From: Chitinophaga sp. HK235
GTDB taxonomy: Bacteria > Bacteroidota > Bacteroidia > Chitinophagales > Chitinophagaceae
Direction: 5' to 3'
Assembly (NCBI RefSeq): GCF_018255755.1
Contig: NZ_CP073766.1
Span: 2,914,001-2,978,000, forward strand
DNA: 64,000 bases
In this document: positions 39,818-49,043 of the stretch, one piece after another
How the letters are laid out: each line of letters begins with the position of its first letter
How positions within the stretch are numbered: the first letter of the stretch is position 1
The notes under the pieces: model-generated
What the model saw: only the letters and a program-made list of their open reading frames with translations
Told to the model about the DNA's origin: nothing
Databases searched by the model: none
Position numbers and translations under genes: made by a program

Positions 39818-40252
39818 ATGACGCTAATTCCACCAGCTACCTGCCCCAATTGTGGTAGCACACAACTGATACGTACTGTTCCCGAGAAAGATCCATTCAA
39901 TGTAATGGTTATTTGCCATCACTGCCAACGGGTTATTTCAGAGGATACTCCCGCCGGCAAACCTGGCAAAGACATAAACACCACCGTTAAAGCCATTAAC
40001 GAACGGTCCATACAATTATGCCTGAACAGCGGGAAGGTCCACGGGATCAAACATTACTACACAGAAATGAACAAACTTCCCGGCAGCCCCGGCACCGACC
40101 TGATGCAGGCTAAAACCGCCGTGGAAGAACTCCTGCAGGCCCGTGGCCTTACCAATGCCGTTAAAAAGCCCAACCGTAATGGTTGTGTGATCACCCTGAT
40201 TGTCATACTGCTTATTATCGCCAGTATCGTCTATTTCTATAGCCAGCGGTAA
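39818..40252 (+). CDS. Zinc-ribbon membrane protein
   Basis: 144 aa. An N-terminal zinc ribbon CPNCG...CHHCQ (residues 9-37) is followed by a polar, helical part with KINTTVKAINERS-like sequence and a single C-terminal helix (CVITLIVILLIIASIVYFY). The C-tail anchor places the ribbon in the cytoplasm. Function unknown; the middle contains the short-linker pattern IKHYYTEMNKLPG seen in ribosomal-protein-L7/L12-like C-terminal segments, but this is weak. Confidence 0.6.
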   Translation: MTLIPPATCPNCGSTQLIRTVPEKDPFNVMVICHHCQRVISEDTPAGKPGKDINTTVKAINERSIQLCLNSGKVHGIKHYYTEMNKLPGSPGTDLMQAKTAVEELLQARGLTNAVKKPNRNGCVITLIVILLIIASIVYFYSQR

Positions 40253-40313
40253 ACGACAGGCACTGCCATCAGGATAAAGTTTTACTTTCCCACCGATTTG
40301 GTGTATTTTTGTA

Positions 40314-40334
40314 CTGTAATAAAGTAGATTACAG
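40314..40334. promoter_or_regulatory. Candidate operator of the Rrf2 gene
   Basis: Perfect inverted repeat CTGTAAT-AAAGTAG-ATTACAG, 1 nt before the Rrf2 ATG and just after a TAnnTTTG-like box (TATTTTTG, 40303-40310). The placement over the start region suggests autorepression. Confidence 0.6.
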
Positions 40335-40335
40335 A

Positions 40336-40746
40336 ATGAATAATGCCCGGTTTCCCATATCGTTACATATACTTACCCTCATGGCGAGGGAAAGCGGGAC
40401 ACTATTGTCTTCCGACTACATTGCCGGCAGCATTAACATCAACCCGGTACTGGTCAGAAAAGAGATCAGTAACCTGCGCAACCACGGCCTGATAGAAAGC
40501 AAGGAAGGTAAAAACGGAGGTGCCACACTCGCCAAACCCGCTGCCAGTATCTTGTTGTCCGACATTTATCATGCCGTACAACAGGCCTCCCTGCTGGGCA
40601 ACAGCCGAAACCAGCCCAACCCGGCCTGCAGCGTGGGTAAACAGATAAACGCACACCTCAACAGTCTGTATGAAGACATAGAAGGAGCCCTGTTGCGTAA
40701 ACTGGCAAACATTACGCTGGCCGATTTTTCAGGAAGATTTGAATGA
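40336..40746 (+). CDS. Rrf2-family transcriptional regulator
   Basis: 136 aa from ATG 40336 (MNNARFPISLHILTLMAR). The wHTH has SDYIAGSININPVLVRKEIS and NHGLIESKEGKNGGATLAKP, the pattern of Rrf2 regulators. In place of the three-Cys cluster site there is a single Cys (NPACSVGKQI), so an Fe-S cluster is unlikely. It probably controls itself and the downstream dioxygenase gene; a palindromic site precedes its start. Confidence 0.85.
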   Translation: MNNARFPISLHILTLMARESGTLLSSDYIAGSININPVLVRKEISNLRNHGLIESKEGKNGGATLAKPAASILLSDIYHAVQQASLLGNSRNQPNPACSVGKQINAHLNSLYEDIEGALLRKLANITLADFSGRFE

Positions 40747-40751
40747 CATTT

Positions 40752-40835
40752 CGGATTTAGGGATTTATTGATTTAGGGATTTGAGTATATCCCCCAAAAT
40801 CCCTGAATTTTTAAATCTCTAAATCAATAAATTTC
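40752..40835. repeat. Intergenic palindromic repeat
   Basis: Left arm ATTTATTGATTTAGGGATTT (40763-40782) and right arm AAATCTCTAAATCAATAAAT (40813-40832) are complementary with one mismatch, 30 nt apart; the flanks extend the AT-rich symmetry. Similar short elements built of the unit GATTTAGGGATTT are likely to be dispersed in the genome; it could also act as a terminator between the Rrf2 and dioxygenase genes. Confidence 0.6.
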
Positions 40836-40836
40836 T

Positions 40837-41661
40837 ATGGACTTACACGGATTTCACCATATCACCAGTGACCTGAAAACCACTGATATAGCCATGCCCG
40901 TTATGTTTATCGGACACGGCAACCCAATGAACGGTATCAGCGACAATGCCTTTACCAAAGCATTGGCCAGCATGGGCCAGACCCTGAAAGACAAGCCCAG
41001 GGCTATACTTGTCATCTCCGCCCACTGGCTTACCAAAGGCACGCACGTGCTGGTAGCCCCACAACCTGAAACCATACACGATTTCGGCGGCTTCCCCGAA
41101 GCGCTGTACCAGGTGCAATATCCGGCACCCGGCGCACCGGAAGTGGCCAGAGAAACGAAAAACCTCATCACCTCCACCCAGGTAGTGGAAGATGAGCAAT
41201 GGGGCCTCGACCATGGCGCCTGGACCGTTTTAAAACATATGTACCCGCTAGCGGATATCCCCGTGTACCAGCTGAGCATCGACTATCACCAACCACCCGA
41301 ATACCATTTCAAACTGGCCGCCGAGCTGCAGGCACTGCGTCGTAAAGGCGTACTGATCATGGGCAGCGGCAATATCGTTCATAACCTCCGCCAGATCATC
41401 TTTACAGATAATGCCAAACCATACGACTGGGCTGTTTCCTTTGATGCGCTGGTAAAAGAGAAGCTGGAAAAAGGAGCTTTCCAGGACCTGATCAACTATC
41501 ATACCCTCGGACAGGCAGCCCAGCTGTCTATCCCCACCAACGATCACTATCTCCCCATGTTATATACACTGGGACTGGTCAATAAAAACGAACAGATCGC
41601 ATTCACCTACGAAGAAATCCAGAACGGCAGCATCAGTATGCGCTGCTTCCAGACGGTTTAA
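40837..41661 (+). CDS. ygiD: Extradiol dioxygenase, DOPA 4,5-dioxygenase type
   Basis: 274 aa, LigB superfamily. GHGNPMNGI at residue 26, ISAHWLTKG near 60, GLDHGAWTVLKHMYP near 125 and GSGNIVHNLRQI near 185 provide the metal-binding and active-site His set of the YgiD group. It cleaves catechol rings such as DOPA, or a related aromatic; the true substrate is unknown. It is downstream of the Rrf2 regulator. Confidence 0.85.
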   Translation: MDLHGFHHITSDLKTTDIAMPVMFIGHGNPMNGISDNAFTKALASMGQTLKDKPRAILVISAHWLTKGTHVLVAPQPETIHDFGGFPEALYQVQYPAPGAPEVARETKNLITSTQVVEDEQWGLDHGAWTVLKHMYPLADIPVYQLSIDYHQPPEYHFKLAAELQALRRKGVLIMGSGNIVHNLRQIIFTDNAKPYDWAVSFDALVKEKLEKGAFQDLINYHTLGQAAQLSIPTNDHYLPMLYTLGLVNKNEQIAFTYEEIQNGSISMRCFQTV

Positions 41662-41666
41662 TCTGA

Positions 41667-44066
41667 TCAGTCAGCCCGCAGGCTCCGCACTGGATTGGCC
41701 AGCGCCGCCTTCAGCGCATGGTAACTGACAGTAAGCAGCGCTACTACGGTAACGCCTATACCGGTCAGTACAAATATCCAGATGCTGATGCCGGTACGAT
41801 AGGCAAAATGCTGTAACCAGCGGTCCATCATCCACCATGACAACGGAAATGCCAGCAAAGCGGCTATCAGCACCAGCTTCAGAAAATCCTGCGATAACAT
41901 TTTTACAATACTGCCTGTAGAAGCGCCCATGGCTTTGCGCACCCCGATTTCCCGGGTGCGCTGTACCGCCATAAAAGCCGCCAGTCCGAACAATCCCAGA
42001 CAGGCAATAAACAAAGCCAGCACAGTGAACATCAGGAAAATCCTTTCCTGTTGTTGTTCTCCTTCATATTGCCTGGCAAAATCCTCATCTGCAAAATGAT
42101 AGCTGAAAGCATGGTTGGCATCAAAACGTTGATATACTTTTTCAATATGTGCCAGTGCGGCCGGGATATTCTGCGGGCTTATCCGCACGTACAGGTTATC
42201 TTCCATCGCAGGGAAAGGCGCCATCTCCATTACCAGCGGTGCTATCTTATGTTGCAGGGAGTAGGTATGAAAATCCCGGACTACGCCCACGATTACACGT
42301 TCTGCCCTTGTGCCCTTGTTATCGATTTTAAACTGTACTTTTTTGCCCAGCGGATCTTTCAGGTTGAAGTTTTTCACCAGCGTTTCGTTGATCAGCGCGG
42401 CATGAAAACGGTCGGTATTACCCGTATCAGAGAAGTTACGACCGCTCCGCAGGGAGATACCCATCGTTTTCAGGAAATCGGCATCTACCATCAGACTTTG
42501 GGCCAGGATAGATGACTCAGAAATACTACCATCGTTTTGTTCAAAGAAGAAGCCGCTGGTCCCCAGATCGTTCCGGCCTATGGGGTTGCTGACAGCCGAT
42601 ACATCACGTATCAGCGGATTACCCAGCAGCTGCTGTTTGATGGCTGGAATGCTGCTGCGTGCATTCACATCATTCAGATGGAAGTACAGCATCTGTTCTT
42701 TATGAAAGCCCAGATCCTTGTGCATCACGTACTGTAGCTGATCATACGCCACCAGTGTGCTGGCCGTGAGTACAATGGCAATCATAAACTGAAAAGTGAC
42801 CAGTCCTTTGCGGAAACCAGTATGACTGCTTCCACTTAAGCGTCCTTTTAGTGCATACACCACCCTAAACCCCGACATAAACACCGCCGGATAGATACCT
42901 GCCATCAGCCCCGTAAACAATACCAGTAACAACGCCGCTCCTATGGTACGGGCCACGCCAAACTGCCACAGCTGCAGCTGCCGGTGGGCAAATGCGTTAA
43001 AGTACGGCAATGCCATCGTTACCAGCCCCCAGGCAACAACTGCGGCGATCAGTGTCAACAGGAAAGACTCCGCCAGAAACATACGGGCTATCTCATCCCG
43101 CCCCGATCCCAGCGTTTTACGGACACCCACCTCCCGCACTCGTCCTGCAGCCCTTGCCGTAGCCAGGTTCATATAGTTGATACAGGCAATGGCCAATATC
43201 AGCAGCCCTACAAACAGGAACACATATACGTAGAGAATATTGCCATTGGCTCCCATTTCATATCCCAGACGGGAATACAGGTGGATAGCGGTAAGCGGCT
43301 GCAGCTCCATCTTATAGGCCACATCGCCCATATGCGGTTTTACATATCGTTCCCCGAAAGAAGGCAGCTTGTTTTCCAGCGTTTTTATATCCACGCCCGG
43401 GCGTAATAACAGGTAGGTATATACGTCGAAATTCTGCCAGCCGTCGGCATTGTAGTTGGCAGGCAGCACCCGCAGTGCGCTGAAGGCAAAGTGGGAATTG
43501 GCAGGCACATCTTCCATCACAGCACTCACCTGAAAAACGGTGGTACTGTCTTCCGTACGGATTGTTTTGCCCATGGCCAGCGCCGGGTCCCCGAATATTT
43601 TAGTCGCCAGTTTTTTTGTGAGCACAATAGCATTGGGCTGCTGTAAACAGCTGCCTGCATCTCCCTGCAAAAGAGCAAATGGCAGGACTTTCAGAAACGT
43701 GCTGTCTACAAAAAACAGGTCTTCCACCTGCAGCTTTTTCTCTCCATACTGAAGCATGCTACCACCATCCGTCAAAACACGGGTTACTTCTTCTATCTCA
43801 GGGTAATCCTTTTTTAACAATAATGCAAAGGGGGCTGAAGTAGTAGCCACATTGAGACTACCGCCGGCCCAGGTGGCGCTGTTTACCGCGCGGTATACCC
43901 GGTCTTTATCCGGAAAAAAATTTTCGTAACTGGTTTCTCCCAGCACATATAACAACAACAGCCAGCAGGTGGCCAGCCCAATGGCCAGCCCGGCAATGTT
44001 GATCAAAGCGTAATATTTATACCTGACAAGGTTGCGCCAGGCTATCAGTAGAAAATTACTGAACAT
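41667..44066 (-). CDS. FtsX-like ABC transporter permease (MacB-type)
   Basis: 799 aa. N-terminal helix (YYALINIAGLAIGLATCWLL), a large periplasmic MacB-like core, a central set of three helices, a second core domain and three C-terminal helices; each half ends in FtsX-type sequence (AACIN... VRKTLGSGRDEIARMFLAES; RTREIGVRKAMGASTGSIVK). These double-FtsX permeases are abundant in Chitinophagaceae, often without a visible ATPase partner, and are linked to export or stress response. None of its usual partners is next to it. Confidence 0.88.
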   Translation of the reverse strand: MFSNFLLIAWRNLVRYKYYALINIAGLAIGLATCWLLLLYVLGETSYENFFPDKDRVYRAVNSATWAGGSLNVATTSAPFALLLKKDYPEIEEVTRVLTDGGSMLQYGEKKLQVEDLFFVDSTFLKVLPFALLQGDAGSCLQQPNAIVLTKKLATKIFGDPALAMGKTIRTEDSTTVFQVSAVMEDVPANSHFAFSALRVLPANYNADGWQNFDVYTYLLLRPGVDIKTLENKLPSFGERYVKPHMGDVAYKMELQPLTAIHLYSRLGYEMGANGNILYVYVFLFVGLLILAIACINYMNLATARAAGRVREVGVRKTLGSGRDEIARMFLAESFLLTLIAAVVAWGLVTMALPYFNAFAHRQLQLWQFGVARTIGAALLLVLFTGLMAGIYPAVFMSGFRVVYALKGRLSGSSHTGFRKGLVTFQFMIAIVLTASTLVAYDQLQYVMHKDLGFHKEQMLYFHLNDVNARSSIPAIKQQLLGNPLIRDVSAVSNPIGRNDLGTSGFFFEQNDGSISESSILAQSLMVDADFLKTMGISLRSGRNFSDTGNTDRFHAALINETLVKNFNLKDPLGKKVQFKIDNKGTRAERVIVGVVRDFHTYSLQHKIAPLVMEMAPFPAMEDNLYVRISPQNIPAALAHIEKVYQRFDANHAFSYHFADEDFARQYEGEQQQERIFLMFTVLALFIACLGLFGLAAFMAVQRTREIGVRKAMGASTGSIVKMLSQDFLKLVLIAALLAFPLSWWMMDRWLQHFAYRTGISIWIFVLTGIGVTVVALLTVSYHALKAALANPVRSLRAD

Positions 44067-44169
44067 CTTACTTCAGATTAGGGTGAAGAATACGTCTGCT
44101 CTTCTTTACCATCCTCACTGTTAGCCTTGTATCAAAAATATGCCACTGGTAGCTACCTATAAAAAGAAA

Positions 44170-44202
44170 GGACATATGTATAATTAAAATATACATATGT
44201 CC
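44170..44202. terminator. Palindrome between permease and DUF4011 genes
   Basis: Perfect 13-bp stem GGACATATGTATA / TATACATATGTCC with a 7-nt A/T loop, 25 nt after the stop of the leftward DUF4011 gene. Likely terminator of that gene. Confidence 0.6.
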
Positions 44203-44226
44203 GTTTCCGATACACTTCCTGTTCGT

Positions 44227-47200
44227 TTATACTTTGAGAAGATCTCCCTCCTGTTGCACTACGTTATTGGCAATATTAACATCGATCGCTTTCAGGATCT
44301 CTTCTTTCATTTCTTCTGTAACACGGCTATAGCCAAACATCTTCGCAATAAAAGGCACTGCCTCTTCGCGTTGGATGGCAATAGCATCTTTAACTACTTT
44401 TTCAAGGGCTACCCCGATTTCTTCTACAGAAATATAACTGATTTTTCTGGCAGCAGCGGGTAGCTGGCTACGGTTGCGTACCACGGGCTCGGCCAATGCG
44501 GTCTCCCAGAGGAACTGCCCTTTAATTTTGATTCGTTTGCTGGCATCCGCATGTCTGACGGCATGGCGCAGGACTTCCCGGATACGGGGGCCTACGCGGG
44601 TAATACCGGCAGCTTCCACCATGCGACGGGCTACTTCATCAAAATGTACCGGGCTTTCAACGGCCACTACCTGTTCTATCCAGTCACACAGGCTGCCTAT
44701 CGGAGTAGCATGAAATTCCTGGTCTTTGATCGTCTCCGGCAGTTCGGCTATTTCATACAACGGTGCATCTGTATCTTCTGTTTCCACGGTTTCTCTTTTC
44801 AGCAGCGGGGTAGCTTCTGCGATCACGTCAGCATCCACCTGATCGTTTATGGAAAGATCGGCACGTGCTTTTTCGATGGCTGCTACCAGACGGTCCAGTT
44901 CCTTGCCGGGATTACGGAACCAGTCGGTGCTCCAGATGCGGTGCATCTTCCAGCCGATGGCTTCCAGCATCTGCTGCCGCAGCCGGTCGCGGTCGCGGGC
45001 AGAGCGGGCCGAATGATAGGCGGCGCCATCACATTCGATACCCAGCACATAGCGGCCCGGAAGGTCCGGGTCTACAATGACCAGATCGATATAAAAGCCG
45101 CGGGAGCCGACTTGTTTTCTGACGATATATCCCAGCGCTTCCAGTTTGGCGGCCACATTTTCCTCAAACGGGCTGTCGGCCGGAAGACCTGTCTCTATCG
45201 TAGTGTTCAGCCTTCCATGCTGTGCATAGTAGAGGAAGTTTTTCAATGCCATGATACCAGTGCTTTTGGCCCTGTTGAGATCTATATCATCTGCAGTGAT
45301 ATTGGTAAACACCTCACAGCGTGATTTGGCGCGGGTGATAAGTACATTGAGACGACGCTCGCCCCCGTCGTTGTTGAGCGGACCGAAAGACATAGCCACA
45401 TATCCTTCCTCCGTACGGCCGTAACCGATAGAGATAAAGATGACATCTCTTTCATCGCCCTGCACATTTTCGAGGTTCTTTACAAAGAAAGGCTCATCAG
45501 CATGTTGACGGAAAAAGGATTCCAGCTCAGGATTGTTGCGGCGCCGTGTTTCCAGCGCTGTGGTAATAGCTTCACGCTGGGAAGTGCTGAAAGCCACCAC
45601 ACCCAGGCTCAGGGCCGGATGACGGCGGGCATGTTCCATCACCGCATCTGCCACTATCTCCGCCTCCTTAGGGTTGGTACGGGTTTTTCCTCTGTCGTAG
45701 GCAGTATCTTTCAGATGATTGAACACCAGGCCACGGCTTTCTTTGGAACCGGGGCTGGGGAAGATTACCAGTTTATTTTCATAAAATTCATGATTGGACA
45801 ACGTGATCAGCGATTCGTGGCGACTGCGGTAATGCCAGCGTAACATCCGCTGAGGCGCTCCCTGCGCATCACAGAGACCCAGAATACTCTGCATGTCGGC
45901 GGTAATATTTTCTTCGTCTTCCACTTCTTTGGTGAGCGTATCGAAGAAACTGGTAGGCGGCAGCTGTTTGGTATCTCCCACCACTACCAGCTGTTTACCA
46001 CGCAGAATAGCGCCCAGGGCTTCCACCGGCCTTACCTGGCTGGCTTCATCGAAAATCACGAGATCAAACTCCAGCGAACCTGGTGGCAGGAAATTAGCGA
46101 TAGACAAAGGGCTCATCATAAACACCGGCTTGATGGCCTGTATGGCCAGCCCGGCTTCTTTCATGAGTTTGCGCACCGGCATATGCCGCGCTTTTTTGTT
46201 GAACTCGGTGCGAATGATGTTTACCTGTCCGCCGGCATCGATACGGGGCATCTGCTCCCAGTGGCTGAGAGCGGCACGGGCACGGTTATATTGCAGGTTC
46301 GTAGTGTCGAGGCGGCGGAACTGCTGTACCAGTTCTTCATGACCGGCTCTGTCAAACCGGCGAAGCGCCGGCTGTGCCTTCACGGCTGTTTCCAACAGGT
46401 ATTCGTACCATGTTTTTTGTAGAACAGTCTTCAGCAGGCGTGCTGCTTCCGGCCACTCCATCGAGGGGCTGATAAGGCAGGAAAAGTTTTCCTGTGTAGC
46501 CGTTTCCGTTATATTGTTCCAGGCAATGTTATGGTGTATTTCAGGCAGACGGTCTTTCCAGCTGACCAGTTGTTCAGCGGTGGCTGCAAAAGATTCCGGC
46601 CATTGATAAACCGGCATGTCCAGCTGCTGTAATACGCCGGCCTGCAATGAGGCAGTGCTGTTCAGCTGTTGCTGCAGACGATCCCTGTCAGTAGCCGCAG
46701 TGGCAGGGTCTATCTGCTGATGCAGGCAGTTCAGTATCTGCATAGGGCAGGTACCGGCAGCAATACGTTTATGCATGTCCGTTACATACGCTGCTGCAGT
46801 GTCCAGTGCGTCCCAGTCGGTTTGGTGTTTCTGCCAGCGTATACCGAACAGTTCACGGGCCAGGGCCGCATGTTCCTGTATCAACGCATCATGACGGCGA
46901 TATTCCATGATGCTGTCTACATATTGCAGTTTGGTAGCATTATCTTTTGGCAGGGGTCCTTTACACAGGGCTGCCAGTTGTTTATTGCTGCGGTTATAAG
47001 CACCGATGAGGAACTTGTACCATTTGCCGCCATGTGCCAGCAGGTTCTGACGGACTTCCATCAGGTCCTGTGTGAAGGCTTCAGGGATCAGGGTATCCTG
47101 ACAGGCAGCGTGAATAGCGGTATGCCGGCGGCCAGCTTCCAGCCAGGCAGCGATGTCCTGCTGCCGGATCAACCAGGATTGGCTGGCCGTGTTCAGTCCG

Positions 47201-48870
47201 TTAAGGTCAGGCTTGCGGGAAAGCAGGTCACAGATATTTACCAGCTGTGCAGCTGTTTTCATATCTGCTGGTGGGGTCATTCCCAGACTGCCGGCGATGG
47301 TAGCCAGCAGCTGCTGCAGCGTTTGCAAGGCCGAAGTGGTATCCTGCAGCTGTCTTTGCAGTGCGTCCTGCTGATGAGGCAACAGCACGGTCAATCGGCT
47401 GCCGCGGAATGCCAGTTGCGAAGGCATGCCGGCTTCCCGCAGGCAGGCCTGTATTCGCAGGGCCATTGCGGTGGCTTTGTTCATGGCTGCAGCATCCCAG
47501 GAGGCCATGTCCGGCGGGGTGATCGCTGGCAACTGCCTACCGGCTGTTTCTTCGTTTATCCGTAACAGATAGCCCGTTATTTGATGAACGGTAAGACCGC
47601 TCTGCCCAATCGGTTCATTCACCGACTGGCAATACTCATTCAGTTCCTGGCGGTGAGTATTGAGCAACATCACTTCTTCCCGAAGCTTATGCACAGAAGG
47701 ACGTCCCAGCTCCAGCACGCGGCGGAGTTCCTGATGCAGCTCTTTTTTGCTGGCCTTATGGCTGTGCAGCTCCAGACAAGCTTCTCCCAATTGTATATTG
47801 TCCAGTCGGCGCTTTACTACTTCGAGTGCAGCCATCTTCTCCGCTACAAACAATACTTTTTTGCCTCTGCCTACGGCATCTGCAATGATATTGGTGATCG
47901 TTTGTGATTTACCGGTACCGGGAGGACCTTGTATCACCAGATGCCTGCCCTCCTGTACAGCCAGCATGGCTAATATCTGTGAGCTGTCTGCATCTACTAC
48001 CTGGTACAGTTCATCTGCACGGGGCACATCATCGATAAAAGTATCTTCCGGCACACCGGGCTGATTATCTGAAAAGCCGCCGCCAAAAAGGCTGTTGATC
48101 ACCGGATTTGTAAGCGGACCATTGTCTGATGGCCAGTTGCCTGCATCCAGATCGTTATAGATCATGAATTTGCCGAAGGAGAAAAATCCCAGTTCAATAG
48201 TGTTGGGTTCCACCTTCCAGCCAGACATACCTTCTATGGCCGCAGATACGGCGGTAAAATATTCGTTGACATCAAAGTCTTCTGTTTCCGGTAGTCCTGG
48301 TATCCCGATATTAAAATCTGCCTTCATCTTCGCTTCCAGCGATATGTTGGCTTCCACTTCTTCCAAAGTATATTTTAAGCGGAAACGTTCACGGACATCG
48401 GAACGGTCCAGCTGTACCGGTACCAGCAACAACGGCGCCTGACGCGCTTCTCCGCTGCTATCCACTTCATACCAATGCAACATGCCGAGAGACAGATACA
48501 GGATATTGAAACCCTGTTCTTCAATGCTAATCCTCGCTGCATAATAAGTATTGAGCAAACGCGTGTGAAGATTAACCTGCGATTCGTTGGTCTGTAACCG
48601 GGTATCATGAACCGCGTCTTTAGCAGTAGCTGCTTGCTGTTCTTCCTGGTATACTACTTCCTGTTGTGCAGTCTTTTTATCCGGACGGTCCAGGAAAGTC
48701 AGTGTTCTGTTTTCTTTCACCAACAGCTCATAAACAGCTGCCGATGATTCATCAACAATGTGTAACCCTTTGCTGGCCGGCAATTTATAATTTAACAGGG
48801 GATTTTTCAGACCCAGATCCAGCAGCTCTTTTCGGGAAGACTCCAGTCTGGTTAATATGGATGCAATCAT
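44227..48870 (-). CDS. DUF4011/DUF3320 SF1 helicase with VSR-type endonuclease
   Basis: 1547 aa from ATG 48870 (MIASILTRLESSRKELLDLG); the longer frame needs a TTG start. Domains: DUF4011 (1-200: RKELLDLGLKNPLLNYKLPA), SF1 helicase with Walker A IQGPPGTGKSQTITN near 316 and DLVIFDEASQVRP near 933, motif VI LNVLITRAKSRCEV, then a Vsr/MTES_1575-like nuclease (SPFEENVAAKLEALGY, GFYIDLVIVDPD, GIECDGAAYHSARS near 1280, the D-ExD pattern) and DUF3320 near 1390-1470. Proteins of this build occur in defence islands. It is alone in its transcription unit with a TATATTTG box before it. The helicase probably feeds DNA to the nuclease; target unknown. Confidence 0.88.
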   Translation of the reverse strand: MIASILTRLESSRKELLDLGLKNPLLNYKLPASKGLHIVDESSAAVYELLVKENRTLTFLDRPDKKTAQQEVVYQEEQQAATAKDAVHDTRLQTNESQVNLHTRLLNTYYAARISIEEQGFNILYLSLGMLHWYEVDSSGEARQAPLLLVPVQLDRSDVRERFRLKYTLEEVEANISLEAKMKADFNIGIPGLPETEDFDVNEYFTAVSAAIEGMSGWKVEPNTIELGFFSFGKFMIYNDLDAGNWPSDNGPLTNPVINSLFGGGFSDNQPGVPEDTFIDDVPRADELYQVVDADSSQILAMLAVQEGRHLVIQGPPGTGKSQTITNIIADAVGRGKKVLFVAEKMAALEVVKRRLDNIQLGEACLELHSHKASKKELHQELRRVLELGRPSVHKLREEVMLLNTHRQELNEYCQSVNEPIGQSGLTVHQITGYLLRINEETAGRQLPAITPPDMASWDAAAMNKATAMALRIQACLREAGMPSQLAFRGSRLTVLLPHQQDALQRQLQDTTSALQTLQQLLATIAGSLGMTPPADMKTAAQLVNICDLLSRKPDLNGLNTASQSWLIRQQDIAAWLEAGRRHTAIHAACQDTLIPEAFTQDLMEVRQNLLAHGGKWYKFLIGAYNRSNKQLAALCKGPLPKDNATKLQYVDSIMEYRRHDALIQEHAALARELFGIRWQKHQTDWDALDTAAAYVTDMHKRIAAGTCPMQILNCLHQQIDPATAATDRDRLQQQLNSTASLQAGVLQQLDMPVYQWPESFAATAEQLVSWKDRLPEIHHNIAWNNITETATQENFSCLISPSMEWPEAARLLKTVLQKTWYEYLLETAVKAQPALRRFDRAGHEELVQQFRRLDTTNLQYNRARAALSHWEQMPRIDAGGQVNIIRTEFNKKARHMPVRKLMKEAGLAIQAIKPVFMMSPLSIANFLPPGSLEFDLVIFDEASQVRPVEALGAILRGKQLVVVGDTKQLPPTSFFDTLTKEVEDEENITADMQSILGLCDAQGAPQRMLRWHYRSRHESLITLSNHEFYENKLVIFPSPGSKESRGLVFNHLKDTAYDRGKTRTNPKEAEIVADAVMEHARRHPALSLGVVAFSTSQREAITTALETRRRNNPELESFFRQHADEPFFVKNLENVQGDERDVIFISIGYGRTEEGYVAMSFGPLNNDGGERRLNVLITRAKSRCEVFTNITADDIDLNRAKSTGIMALKNFLYYAQHGRLNTTIETGLPADSPFEENVAAKLEALGYIVRKQVGSRGFYIDLVIVDPDLPGRYVLGIECDGAAYHSARSARDRDRLRQQMLEAIGWKMHRIWSTDWFRNPGKELDRLVAAIEKARADLSINDQVDADVIAEATPLLKRETVETEDTDAPLYEIAELPETIKDQEFHATPIGSLCDWIEQVVAVESPVHFDEVARRMVEAAGITRVGPRIREVLRHAVRHADASKRIKIKGQFLWETALAEPVVRNRSQLPAAARKISYISVEEIGVALEKVVKDAIAIQREEAVPFIAKMFGYSRVTEEMKEEILKAIDVNIANNVVQQEGDLLKV

Positions 48871-48897
48871 AATAGCGCTAGAGAAATAAAAACGTTG

Positions 48898-48905
48898 CAA
48901 ATATA
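48898..48905 (-). promoter_or_regulatory. -7 box of DUF4011 gene
   Basis: TATATTTG on the minus strand fits the Bacteroidota -7 consensus TAnnTTTG and lies about 28 nt before the ATG at 48870, supporting that start. No clear -33 box. Confidence 0.5.
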
Positions 48906-49043
48906 CTCCTATTAACGGTGCATAGCAGTAAATATTTGATGGTTATCTTATTTGATGTTATGAAATCAATCTTTCACCATCTCCCTGTCTATAAATCGAA
49001 TATTTTTTAATACTTTGGTGCATTATCAACAAAGCATTACGAG

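Noticed and set aside
44551..45324. Long rightward ORFs opposite the DUF4011 gene (and similar ones opposite MutS2-like and LptD-like genes)
   Set aside because: They are antisense shadows of well-supported genes with strong domain motifs on the minus strand.
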